A stretch of DNA of 14,764 nt from JBGSOV01 sp041738935. Its GTDB lineage: Bacteria; Patescibacteriota; Gracilibacteria; CAIRYL01; GCA-016699755. Of this stretch, positions 7,184 through 13,800 are shown piece by piece. Under the pieces are notes generated by a model. The model saw nothing but the letters and a program-made list of their open reading frames with translations. It had not been told where the DNA came from and did not search any database. A program made the translations under genes and the position numbers. The stretch covers positions 1-14,764 of the forward strand of contig JBGSOV010000004.1 of NCBI GenBank assembly GCA_041738935.1, read 5' to 3'. Each line of letters opens with the position of its first letter. The first letter of the stretch is position 1.

Positions 7184-7213
7184 ATCTCGACCCCGAGTAC
7201 TCGGGGTCGAGAT
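7184..7213. repeat. Perfect 30-bp palindrome
   Basis: ATCTCGACCCCGAGT is followed immediately by its exact reverse complement, with no spacer and no mismatch. It is preceded by TGTGTC, giving the GTCATCTCGA... layout of dispersed REP-like elements. It could form a long hairpin or cruciform, or be a protein-binding site. Confidence 0.85.
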
Positions 7214-7260
7214 CTAAGATTTTGGAGAGAAAGCACAAAACACAAGTCATAGATTCCTCC

Positions 7261-7302
7261 ACTTTCTTCTTCACTAAAGTTACAAAGAACAAGCCGTTCC
7301 TC
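7261..7302. repeat. Direct repeat B, copy 1
   Basis: A TTCTTCTTCACTAAAGTTAC segment followed by AAAGAACAAGCCGTTCCTC. It matches 7441-7482 with few substitutions, about 180 bp away. Together with the palindromic repeat pair (offset 197 bp), this suggests that part of the island was duplicated as a block and then diverged. Confidence 0.6.
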
Positions 7303-7315
7303 AGAGTGACGAAAA

Positions 7316-7374
7316 GCCGCGTCTTTGCGAGGGATCCCCGCCAGGGCGGGAGCACGCGGAAATCCAGAAAAACA
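7316..7374. repeat. Dispersed palindromic repeat, copy 2
   Basis: The same 23-base start as copy 1, with a CCCGCC/GGCGGG inner stem and intact CCGCGT/ACGCGG outer arms. It ends AATCCAGAAAAAC. This is the better-preserved copy. Confidence 0.65.
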
Positions 7375-7440
7375 AATGTCAAAACACCCTCGATGTTCTT
7401 TTCTCGAAGTTTTAGTTGGCTTTCTTCTTCACATGGATTG

Positions 7441-7482
7441 CTTTCTTCTTCACTAAAATTACGAAGAACAAGTCGTTCCTCG
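7441..7482. repeat. Direct repeat B, copy 2
   Basis: TTCTTCTTCACTAAAATTAC followed by GAAGAACAAGTCGTTCCTC. It is the counterpart of 7261-7302, differing by single-base substitutions only. Confidence 0.6.
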
Positions 7483-7595
7483 CAATACGGAACACATATG
7501 TTCTCTTAAATCCTAAATCTTACATCTACTGTTATTTGCTTTCTGTTCCCTGTTACTTACTAATTGATATTTGTTATCTGATACCTGCTCTTTGT

Positions 7596-8501
7596 TTATC
7601 GTCCTCTCAAAGCGACAATATCTTCCGGATCGTGCGGCAGACGTGTACCAACTTTTTGGTTTATTTCATTCGCAATATCCTGCGGGAGTGAGCGGTAGAC
7701 TTGCACCGTATCACCCACAGCAAATTGCTCCCAGATATTTGTCATGGCTTCGCTTGGCGTATTAATGCATCCGTGAGAACCGTACACAGCGCGCTTATTT
7801 GGGCTCCAATAAGGAGATTTGCGCCAACCAGCATCGTGAATGGCGTAATCGCCATAAAAATAAAATGCCATATTTACAAACCACTCGCCTTGCATCCAAT
7901 GCGCGCCGCGCTGCTGATAAATCTTGTATTCACCAGCTGGTGTCGGTGTCGAGTTTTTGCCACTCGTGATGCGGGTATGGACAACAAGTTCGCAATCCTT
8001 CAGTCCGTACATCACTTGCTTTGACAAATCGATGATAATGCGTCTGCCATTGGTTTTTTGTTGAGCACAAAATTTGTTCTGTTGTAGAAGCAGAGTCTGG
8101 CAAAACGTGTAATTGCGGAACGAAGAACGGCTCTCGCAATACTCTTTACTGAGACGCCAGTTTTTTTGCAAATCGAGGATTTTTTTGCGTTCAAACAATT
8201 CGAGTTGCATTTTCCATTGCGAGTCACTGCAGTATTCTTGCGCAGCATCATTTTCGTAAGCGCTGCAATGATTGGTCGTGAGGCGCCATTTTTGCTTCAA
8301 ATTTTCAATGATTGCTTTGATCTCTGGCGCTGCTTCGTGAGAATTTTCTTCTGAAATAATTGATGTTTGTTCTTCTAATATTGGGGCGGCGGTCGGCAGA
8401 ATTATTTGCGGCGTCGGAGTAGGATTTGCGCTTTTGTATATATCAAAGAGCGAATTTGCCGCAGCGAGATTTGGCAAGAATAGAAAAATCCCGACAATCA
8501 A
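7596..8501 (-). CDS. Exported L,D-transpeptidase (YkuD domain) with duplicated Cys helical unit
   Basis: The only conventional start in frame is TTG 8501, giving 301 residues. ATC at 8516 would add a basic MKRFL n-region and make a full signal peptide ending near LAAANS (see findings). A Pro/Thr stretch (about 28-40) follows the export signal. Residues about 60-150 hold two similar helical units, each W-RL followed by C-x11-C (W73, C79, C91; W115, C122, C134). The YkuD domain covers about 152-271: IIIDLSKQVMYGL, TPTPAGEYKI, IHDAGW with His222, and the catalytic S242-HGC245-IN. Such enzymes cross-link peptidoglycan between diaminopimelates or attach proteins to it, outside the membrane, via a Cys thioester. 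It lies 42 bp downstream of the dehydroquinase gene (28 bp from the ATC start) on the same strand, so the two are probably co-transcribed. Confidence 0.85.
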   Translation of the reverse strand: MIVGIFLFLPNLAAANSLFDIYKSANPTPTPQIILPTAAPILEEQTSIISEENSHEAAPEIKAIIENLKQKWRLTTNHCSAYENDAAQEYCSDSQWKMQLELFERKKILDLQKNWRLSKEYCESRSSFRNYTFCQTLLLQQNKFCAQQKTNGRRIIIDLSKQVMYGLKDCELVVHTRITSGKNSTPTPAGEYKIYQQRGAHWMQGEWFVNMAFYFYGDYAIHDAGWRKSPYWSPNKRAVYGSHGCINTPSEAMTNIWEQFAVGDTVQVYRSLPQDIANEINQKVGTRLPHDPEDIVALRGR

Positions 8502-8543
8502 AAGGAAACGCTTGATGGTTTTGTGTTTGTAACTAGGTTTATT

Positions 8544-9215
8544 TTACCATATTTCGTAGTATTCCGCTAGTTTTTTGGCGTTGATTTGTCCGGGCGCAGA
8601 TGCCTTCGATTCGTCCATCGTGGCAAACATGATGGCGTTTCCAAGCACTGGCGAGGCGACACGCGTCAACTTTCCCAGTTCGCCCATTGATATCACAATG
8701 TGAGGAATATTTTTGGACTGCAATTTTTCTGCCAAACGAATCATGGTGACGACATCGCGCAGCGAATGTGGCATGGCAGCAAATTTGACCATATCTGGTT
8801 TACGCTCGAGCATTTTTGCGAGCTTGCTCGTGAGATGCGGCAATCCCGGCGTGCCATTAAAAAAATGCGCCGACAGAATCAACTCGGCAGCACCCTTTTT
8901 TGCTTGGATTTTTTTGAGAAGCTCCGAATCAAACTCGTGGTCGATATCGATATACTTCGCGCCAGCTTGCGCTGCGGCAATCAGCAGATCAGCTTTTTCT
9001 TTGTCTGTTCCGGTAAAGTTCCCTTTTTCTTTCGCATCTTTACAATTAACGAGGGCAGGCAACGGTAAACCCGCAAAGAGTTCGGGAACATCACAGTCGG
9101 CGATTTCTCCCAGCCAGATTTCTACGAGGTTAGCACCGGCGACTTTTGCCGTTCGTGCTTGTTCGTGAATCTTGGCGAGAGTTTTTTCAACGATCGGAAT
9201 GCAGATTTTAGTCAT
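8544..9215 (-). CDS. aroD: Type I 3-dehydroquinate dehydratase-like protein (divergent active site)
   Basis: 223 residues, close to the family length. The enzyme dehydrates 3-dehydroquinate to 3-dehydroshikimate in the shikimate pathway through a Schiff base. The core is clear: SAHFF with His117 (E. coli His143), KFAAMP with Lys144 (the Schiff-base Lys170), SMGELGKLTR with Arg185 (Arg213), and ASAPGQI with Gln210 (Gln236). Two substrate-carboxylate arginines appear changed. EIWLG carries Trp34 where EWRVD has Arg48, and NCKDAKEKG carries Lys59 where TFRSAKEGG has Arg82. It may be a slow or re-purposed enzyme, though the Schiff-base machinery is kept. No other shikimate gene is in the window. 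ATG 9215 is preceded by a TATACT box 6 bases upstream; no Shine-Dalgarno sequence. Confidence 0.82.
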   Translation of the reverse strand: MTKICIPIVEKTLAKIHEQARTAKVAGANLVEIWLGEIADCDVPELFAGLPLPALVNCKDAKEKGNFTGTDKEKADLLIAAAQAGAKYIDIDHEFDSELLKKIQAKKGAAELILSAHFFNGTPGLPHLTSKLAKMLERKPDMVKFAAMPHSLRDVVTMIRLAEKLQSKNIPHIVISMGELGKLTRVASPVLGNAIMFATMDESKASAPGQINAKKLAEYYEIW

Positions 9216-9221
9216 GTTTCA

Positions 9222-9227
9222 AGTATA
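9222..9227 (-). promoter_or_regulatory. Candidate -10 box TATACT for the aroD-transpeptidase unit
   Basis: On the minus strand TATACT ends 6 bases before ATG 9215, which would put the transcription start at or near the start codon (leaderless message). No acceptable -35 box is seen at 16-18 bases upstream, so this is weak. Confidence 0.28.
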
Positions 9228-9363
9228 AAGCGGGGGAGGCGAAAAAGCCAGAAAACAGAGAGCAAGATTTGAGAAGTAAGATTTAGGATTTATGAAGTGA
9301 GAGAGAAGAGATAGGAGACAAGATTTAAGAAACAGGAAAATAATTACAAATGACAAATTGCGA

Positions 9364-9413
9364 TTGTCATGCTGAGCTTGACTCAGGGTCTCCGGAGACG
9401 GAAGGATGAGACA
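9364..9413. repeat. Dispersed repeat TGTCATGCTGAGCTTGACTC type
   Basis: It opens TGTCATGCTGAGCTTGACTC and closes with the near-inverse ATGAGACA. Its centre is the perfect 12-bp palindrome GTCTCCGGAGAC at 9388-9399. This is a widely seen intergenic repeat type (from memory). Confidence 0.6.
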
Positions 9414-9504
9414 GAAAATAAAAGAACGGAATAATGAGGTTCAAATTTTTAAAAAAGTAATACTGTATCTCCTGTGATGTCGTACGCTGCAGCAAAAACG
9501 ATTC

Positions 9505-9534
9505 CCGAGATACCGGATCAAATCCGGCATGACA
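9505..9534. repeat. Dispersed repeat GATACCGGATCAAATCCGGCATGAC
   Basis: CCGGAT (9513-9518), loop CAA, ATCCGG (9522-9527): a perfect 6-bp stem. It is flanked by GAGATA and CATGACAA, the usual borders of the CGGATTTGATCCGGTATC class of bacterial dispersed repeats. Confidence 0.65.
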
Positions 9535-9544
9535 AACCCTCGAT

Positions 9545-9567
9545 CTTTCAAGCTTGCAGCTTGAAAG
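9545..9567. repeat. Perfect inverted repeat, 10-bp arms
   Basis: CTTTCAAGCT, spacer TGC, AGCTTGAAAG. It contains a HindIII-like AAGCTT core. No T-run follows, so it is not a typical terminator; a dispersed palindromic repeat is the likelier reading. Confidence 0.7.
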
Positions 9568-9618
9568 GGCGTGTTTTTGGAGTTGCCATGATATTCGCAC
9601 ATCAGCCTGCTCAGTTGC

Positions 9619-9655
9619 CATTCCGCTGAAGAATGTAAACGCCCGAAAACTTCGG
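9619..9655 (+). other. Possible structured RNA in the leader of the giant surface gene
   Basis: Two adjacent hairpins: CATTC/GAATG (9619-9623, 9631-9635; loop 7) and CCGAA/TTCGG (9643-9647, 9651-9655; loop AAC). They are joined by GTAAACGC and followed by ACGCACGGCAGGGG. The AAAC-hairpin-GGACGCA order resembles part of the GEMM (cyclic-di-GMP-I) aptamer, but the second half of that aptamer is not recognisable. It lies about 190 bp before the ATG. Confidence 0.2.
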
Positions 9656-9845
9656 ACGCACGGCAGGGGAGCAATTTGTGATTCGGTAAATACTTTTGAT
9701 CAGGGGTACATTTTTTGATTGATATTCAGGAGTTTTGTTGGGACAACAGGAAAAGGAAAAGGCAAGCAGATTTTACTGAAACTTTTTGCAAATTCGAGTA
9801 ATGTCACCGTAACGATTTTTCGTTGTTTTTCTTTTCTCATTTTTA

Positions 9846-10736
9846 ATGAACTTCAAACGCATTGCGTCTACGCTGCTCGCCGTGATTTTTCTATTTTCAA
9901 TATTGCCGTTTACTGCGTTTAAGCAAGGTGCAAACGCTCAAGCGATCAGCAATGCAATCGAGCGGGTCAGTGTCGCGTCTGATGGGACGGAGGGGAACCA
10001 TGACTCAAGAGATAATTCCATCAGTGCCGATGGTCGTTTTGTCGCGTTCCAGTCTGATTCATCCAATCTCGTTCCCGATGATACGAATGGTCGGAGTGAC
10101 ATTTTCGTCCATGATCGGCAAACCAATACTACCGAGCGGGTCAGTGTCGCTTCCGACGGGACACAAGGAATCTTCGAATCATACAATCCTTCCATCAGTG
10201 CCGATGGTCGTTTTGTCGCGTTCCAGTCTGATTCATCCAATCTCGTTCCCGATGATACGAATGGTCAGTATGATATTTTTGTCCATGATCGCCAAACCCA
10301 TATTACCGAGCGGGTCAGTGTCGCATCCGATGGGACGGAGGGGAATAGACAATCAATGATGTATAACTCCTCCATCAGTGCCGACGGCCGTTTTGTGGTG
10401 TTTGCGTCTAAATCATCCAATCTCGTTCCCGATGATACGAATGGTCAGTATGATATTTTTGTCCATGATCGCCAAACCCATATTACCGAGCGGGTCAGTG
10501 TCGCATCCGATGGGACGGAGGGGGACTTCGACTCAATGAAATCCTCCATCAGTGCCGACGGCCGTTTTGTCGCGTTCTATTCTCGTTCATCCAATCTCGT
10601 TCCCGGTGATATGAATGGTCTGGATGACGTCTTCATCCATGACCGCCAAACCCATACTACTGAGCGGGTCAGTGTCGCATCCGATGGGACGGAGGGGGAT
10701 GGTGGGGCAGATGGGATGGAGGCGATTGGGGGGTAG
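9846..10736 (+). CDS. Giant secreted multidomain protein, 5' segment: signal peptide and TolB/PD40-like propeller
   Basis: ATG 9846 opens a 296-residue frame ending at TAG 10734-10736. Residues 1-31 are a signal peptide (K4-R5, hydrophobic 9-24, cut after ANA). Five near-identical propeller blades follow, each about 58 residues: ERVSVASDGTEG, SISADGRFVAF, SSNLVPDDTNG, DIFVHDRQT. SISADGR-F-AF is the classic PD40/TolB-like blade signature. The fifth blade stops halfway in this frame, and its second half (PSISADGRFVAFFSHSSNL) continues in the -1 frame. The TAG is therefore a frameshift artefact, a mutation or a recoding site, not a true gene end. No Shine-Dalgarno sequence precedes the ATG. The product is probably a surface adhesion or ligand-binding propeller. 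Confidence 0.8.
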   Translation: MNFKRIASTLLAVIFLFSILPFTAFKQGANAQAISNAIERVSVASDGTEGNHDSRDNSISADGRFVAFQSDSSNLVPDDTNGRSDIFVHDRQTNTTERVSVASDGTQGIFESYNPSISADGRFVAFQSDSSNLVPDDTNGQYDIFVHDRQTHITERVSVASDGTEGNRQSMMYNSSISADGRFVVFASKSSNLVPDDTNGQYDIFVHDRQTHITERVSVASDGTEGDFDSMKSSISADGRFVAFYSRSSNLVPGDMNGLDDVFIHDRQTHTTERVSVASDGTEGDGGADGMEAIGG

Positions 10737-10840
10737 ATTTTCCTTCCATCAGTGCCGACGGCCGTTTTGTGGCCTTCTTTTCTCATTCGTCCAACCTCGT
10801 TCTCGGTGATATGAATGATGCATTGGATATTTTCGTAACC
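9960..10840 (+). repeat. Tandem 174-bp coding repeats (five propeller blades)
   Basis: Units begin with GAGCGGGTCAGTGTCGC at 9960, 10134, 10308, 10488 and 10662. Spacings are 174, 174, 180 and 174 bp. The last unit reaches the next GAG at 10841 after 179 bp, one base short of 180. Long stretches such as the GATTCATCCAATCTCGTTCC region are identical in units 1 and 2, and the 10260-10320 and 10440-10500 stretches are identical too. This points to recent duplication or gene conversion. Confidence 0.85.
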
Positions 10841-13800
10841 GAGAATCCTCTTGCACCAACCCCGATACCAACTCCTACACCAACGCCGTCACCCACTGAA
10901 ACCCCTACTCCCACTCCGACACCGACGCCGACAGGAACTCCCACTCCGATACCAAGTCCTTCACCATCCTCGACACCAACTCCGACACCCACTGAAACCC
11001 CAACGCCGACACCGTCATCAAGTCCAACACCCTCACCAACCGAAACCCCAACTCCAACACCGATTTCAAGCACAACGGTGCTGAATATAGTCAATGGGGA
11101 CAACCATACATGTGCTTTGCGAAGCGATGGAAGTGTCAATTGTTGGGGATTAAATACCAACGGACAGTTGGGAAATGGCACGACTGCCAGCAGCCTCACT
11201 CCCGTTGCTGTCACGGGTATAATCGATGCGATAGCCATCAGCGCGGGAGCGAGTCATACTTGTGCTCTTCTTACAGACCAAACCGTACAATGTTGGGGAT
11301 CAAATGCCAACGGACAGTTGGGAAATGGCACGACTGCCAGCAGTCTCACTCCCGTTGCTGTCACGGGTATTGCCAATGCATTATCGGTTGATGCCGGATC
11401 ACAACATACTTGCGCTCTTCTTGCTGACGACAGTGTGAGGTGTTGGGGCAAAAATAACTATGGTCAACTCGGAAATGGTACGACCACAGACAGTTCCACT
11501 CCGGTTGCTGTTTCGGGTATCACGAATGCAACCGCAGTGACCGGTGGTGGCTCTCATAGTTGCGCATTACTCACAACGGGAGAAGTGCGATGTTGGGGCT
11601 ACAACTCTCACGGACAACTGGGGAATGGTACGACCACAGACAGTCTCACCCCGGTTGCTGTTTATGGAATCACGAATGCAATTACGATCAGCGCTGGAAG
11701 TGTTAATACTTGCGCACTACTTGCTGATCAGAGCGGGGTGTGTTGGGGATATGATATGTTTGGTCAGGAAGAGGGGTCGGGTGGAGGAGGAGGCGGCGGT
11801 GGCGGCGGCGGCGGAGGTGGAGGCGGTGGCGGAGGTGGTGGATCAGGATCATCGAGTGATAATCTCACTCCCAAAGTAGTTTCTGGTCTTTCTGATGCGA
11901 CAACGATTAGCGTAGGAGGGAATCATACTTGCACGCTTCTCGCTGATCAGAGTGTGCAGTGTTGGGGAGAAAATGAAGATGGCCAATTGGGAGACGGAAC
12001 CACAATAGACAGCGAAACCCCTACTGATGTAACCGGTCTGTCGGGAACAGCTACTCCGACTCCGACACCCAACCAACCTCCTGTTATTACCCTCATCGGT
12101 GATGAGACCGTTATTGTGTTGCAGGGTGATGCATACAACGACCTTGGCGCCACAGCAGACGACACTGAAGACGGCGATCTGACCGAAGCGATCGTCATCA
12201 CCGGCACTGTCGATACCGACACTCCCGGTACTTACACCCTTACCTACTCCGTTACCGATAGCGGCGGTCTTACCGACACGAAAATGAGAGAAGTTGTTGT
12301 AGAAGTTCTGACGAACACTCCTCCGAATATCACCCTAAACGAAGGTGGAATTATAAGTGTTCCCGCACTTGTTCCTTTTGTAGACCCGGGTTTTACCACA
12401 ACCGATATCGAAGATGGCAATGAGGTTCTCGATGTAAGCATAGTAGGAACAGTCGATGTTCAGACTCTCGGTACCTATACTCTCGAATATACCGTTACCG
12501 ATTCCGGCGGCTTAACCACATCAATTTCACGGACGGTCCAAGTAGTTGAGTCCGAAGGCAGCCTGCTCCCTGAAGACACGACAATATCTGAGTCTCTTGC
12601 GGATACTGTTGTTACCACTTGCGGTTTTAGCTCTCTCGTGCAGAGTGATGTAGCAGAATTTGATCCGAACAAGCACACCGTTGTCATTACGCATGGCTGG
12701 CAGCCCGGTGGTGTTCAGCCGACGGTACTCCCAAAATGGCAAAACGATATGGCTACCTTGATCAAAGAGAATACTCGCAATGGATATGATGTAAATATTC
12801 TCAGATATAACTGGCTTGAAGAATCAAATACGACACTTCCACCTTCTGCACCCACGAGACACCAGCAGGGTGTGTGTTTATCCATTTTAATAAAGAATCT
12901 GATCGATGCAACTGACTATCAAAAAGAGTTTCACTTTATCGGTCACAGTGCCGGGGCAGCAGTGAATCATGTTGCTGTTGAAAGATTGGTAAACGAAGAT
13001 GCACATGTACAAACCGAAACCATGCTGGACGCGTATGCTTTCAATGAAGTTCTTTTTTTTAATGAATTAATAAAGAAGGGCGGAGCTCTCGCAACCGGCA
13101 ATTCATTTACCTACGCAGTTGCCCTTAAAATCTGGGAGCAAGTATTCAAGAGTGCAGTGCAAAACACCACTGTTTCCGAAGTAAATCTTCTGTCGACATC
13201 AGAAGCAGACTACTTTGAAAATTTCATATCCTTAATCGGTTTCATTGGTTCAGAAAAATGGCGTGACCCTCTCCTTTCTGGAGAAAAAACATATGTATTG
13301 GATGACGAGATCTGTCCGACAAGCCTCGGGCTTACCGATGCTGTTCCACCAAGTGTTACAAACACCTTTTATGCACACCCTGAATATGTAGATTTCACTG
13401 AAGGTTTAGAAGATCAGCAACAATTCGATGACTGGTCAGAATATCTGGGATTACAACAACTCGATGTCTCCGAACAAATAATCGTCGACCTTGTCGCGTA
13501 TCTCCTTCACCTCCACGGCATTTCCACAAACTGGTATCTCGCCTCAATCATCGACCAGTTGGACAGCAACGGTGATGGTAGCGGGGACGATATTAATCAC
13601 CAATACGGATATTTCTGGACTCCCGGACTAAATGAACCGGTTTCGAGTATCGGCACGAATACATATATCGGCTGCGAGAATTACTTCGACCTGCAGAACA
13701 AGACGACTGTTACTGCAAACATCGCTGAAAAAATACGACAAGAATTGGCTAATTTTGCAGCTCTTGTTGCCGAAGGATATGAAATCATCCGACAAGAAAT

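Larger units (their letters stand above)
7047..7595. other. Intergenic repeat island, no gene seen
   Basis: This 549-bp gap carries low-complexity AACAGATAACAAATAACAG arrays at its left edge. A degenerate reverse-complement version (TGTTATTTGC, TTGTTATCTGATACC) lies at its right edge. Between them are two copies of a palindromic element, a perfect 30-bp palindrome and a second duplicated segment, each listed separately. The ORFs through here have repeat-derived translations and no protein-like composition. Confidence 0.7.
9216..9845. other. Second intergenic repeat island and leader region, no gene seen
   Basis: The first part (about 9255-9340) is AAGATTTGAGAAGTAAGATT-type low-complexity sequence. 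Three palindromic dispersed repeats follow (9364-9413, 9505-9534, 9545-9567). Then comes a segment with two small stem-loops (9619-9635 and 9643-9655), and finally a T-rich stretch running to the ATG at 9846. ORFs read from either strand here consist of repeat-derived sequence. Confidence 0.65.

Noticed and set aside
7177..7691. ORFs inside the 7047-7595 island
   Set aside because: They translate repeat sequence, are basic and Ser-rich, and overlap the transpeptidase gene on the other strand.
9585..9629. Possible 13-codon leader peptide (ATG 9588) behind a GGAG
   Set aside because: It has only a short Shine-Dalgarno-like match, no attenuator-type codon run and no clear downstream alternative hairpins; chance is likely.
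9367..9674. Minus-strand ORFs starting at 9621 and 9674
   Set aside because: They consist of translations of dispersed palindromic repeats and have no recognisable protein pattern or promoter.
9643..9720. Firm call of a cyclic-di-GMP-I riboswitch
   Set aside because: Only half of the consensus can be matched by eye; the P2 receptor and closing stem are not found, so it stays a low-confidence lead.
9928..10359. Plus-strand 143-codon ORF overlapping the propeller repeats
   Set aside because: It is an alternate-frame shadow of the 174-bp repeats; the true frame carries the signal peptide and SISADGR-F blades.
9960..10840. Regular repeats as a CRISPR array
   Set aside because: The period is 174-180 bp and the whole unit is coding and conserved, without unique spacers.
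10783..11238. Minus-strand 151-codon ORF, Gly/Val rich
   Set aside because: It is the reverse reading of the Pro/Thr linker and the first RCC1 unit; its GVGVGVGV composition comes directly from the plus-strand low-complexity codons.
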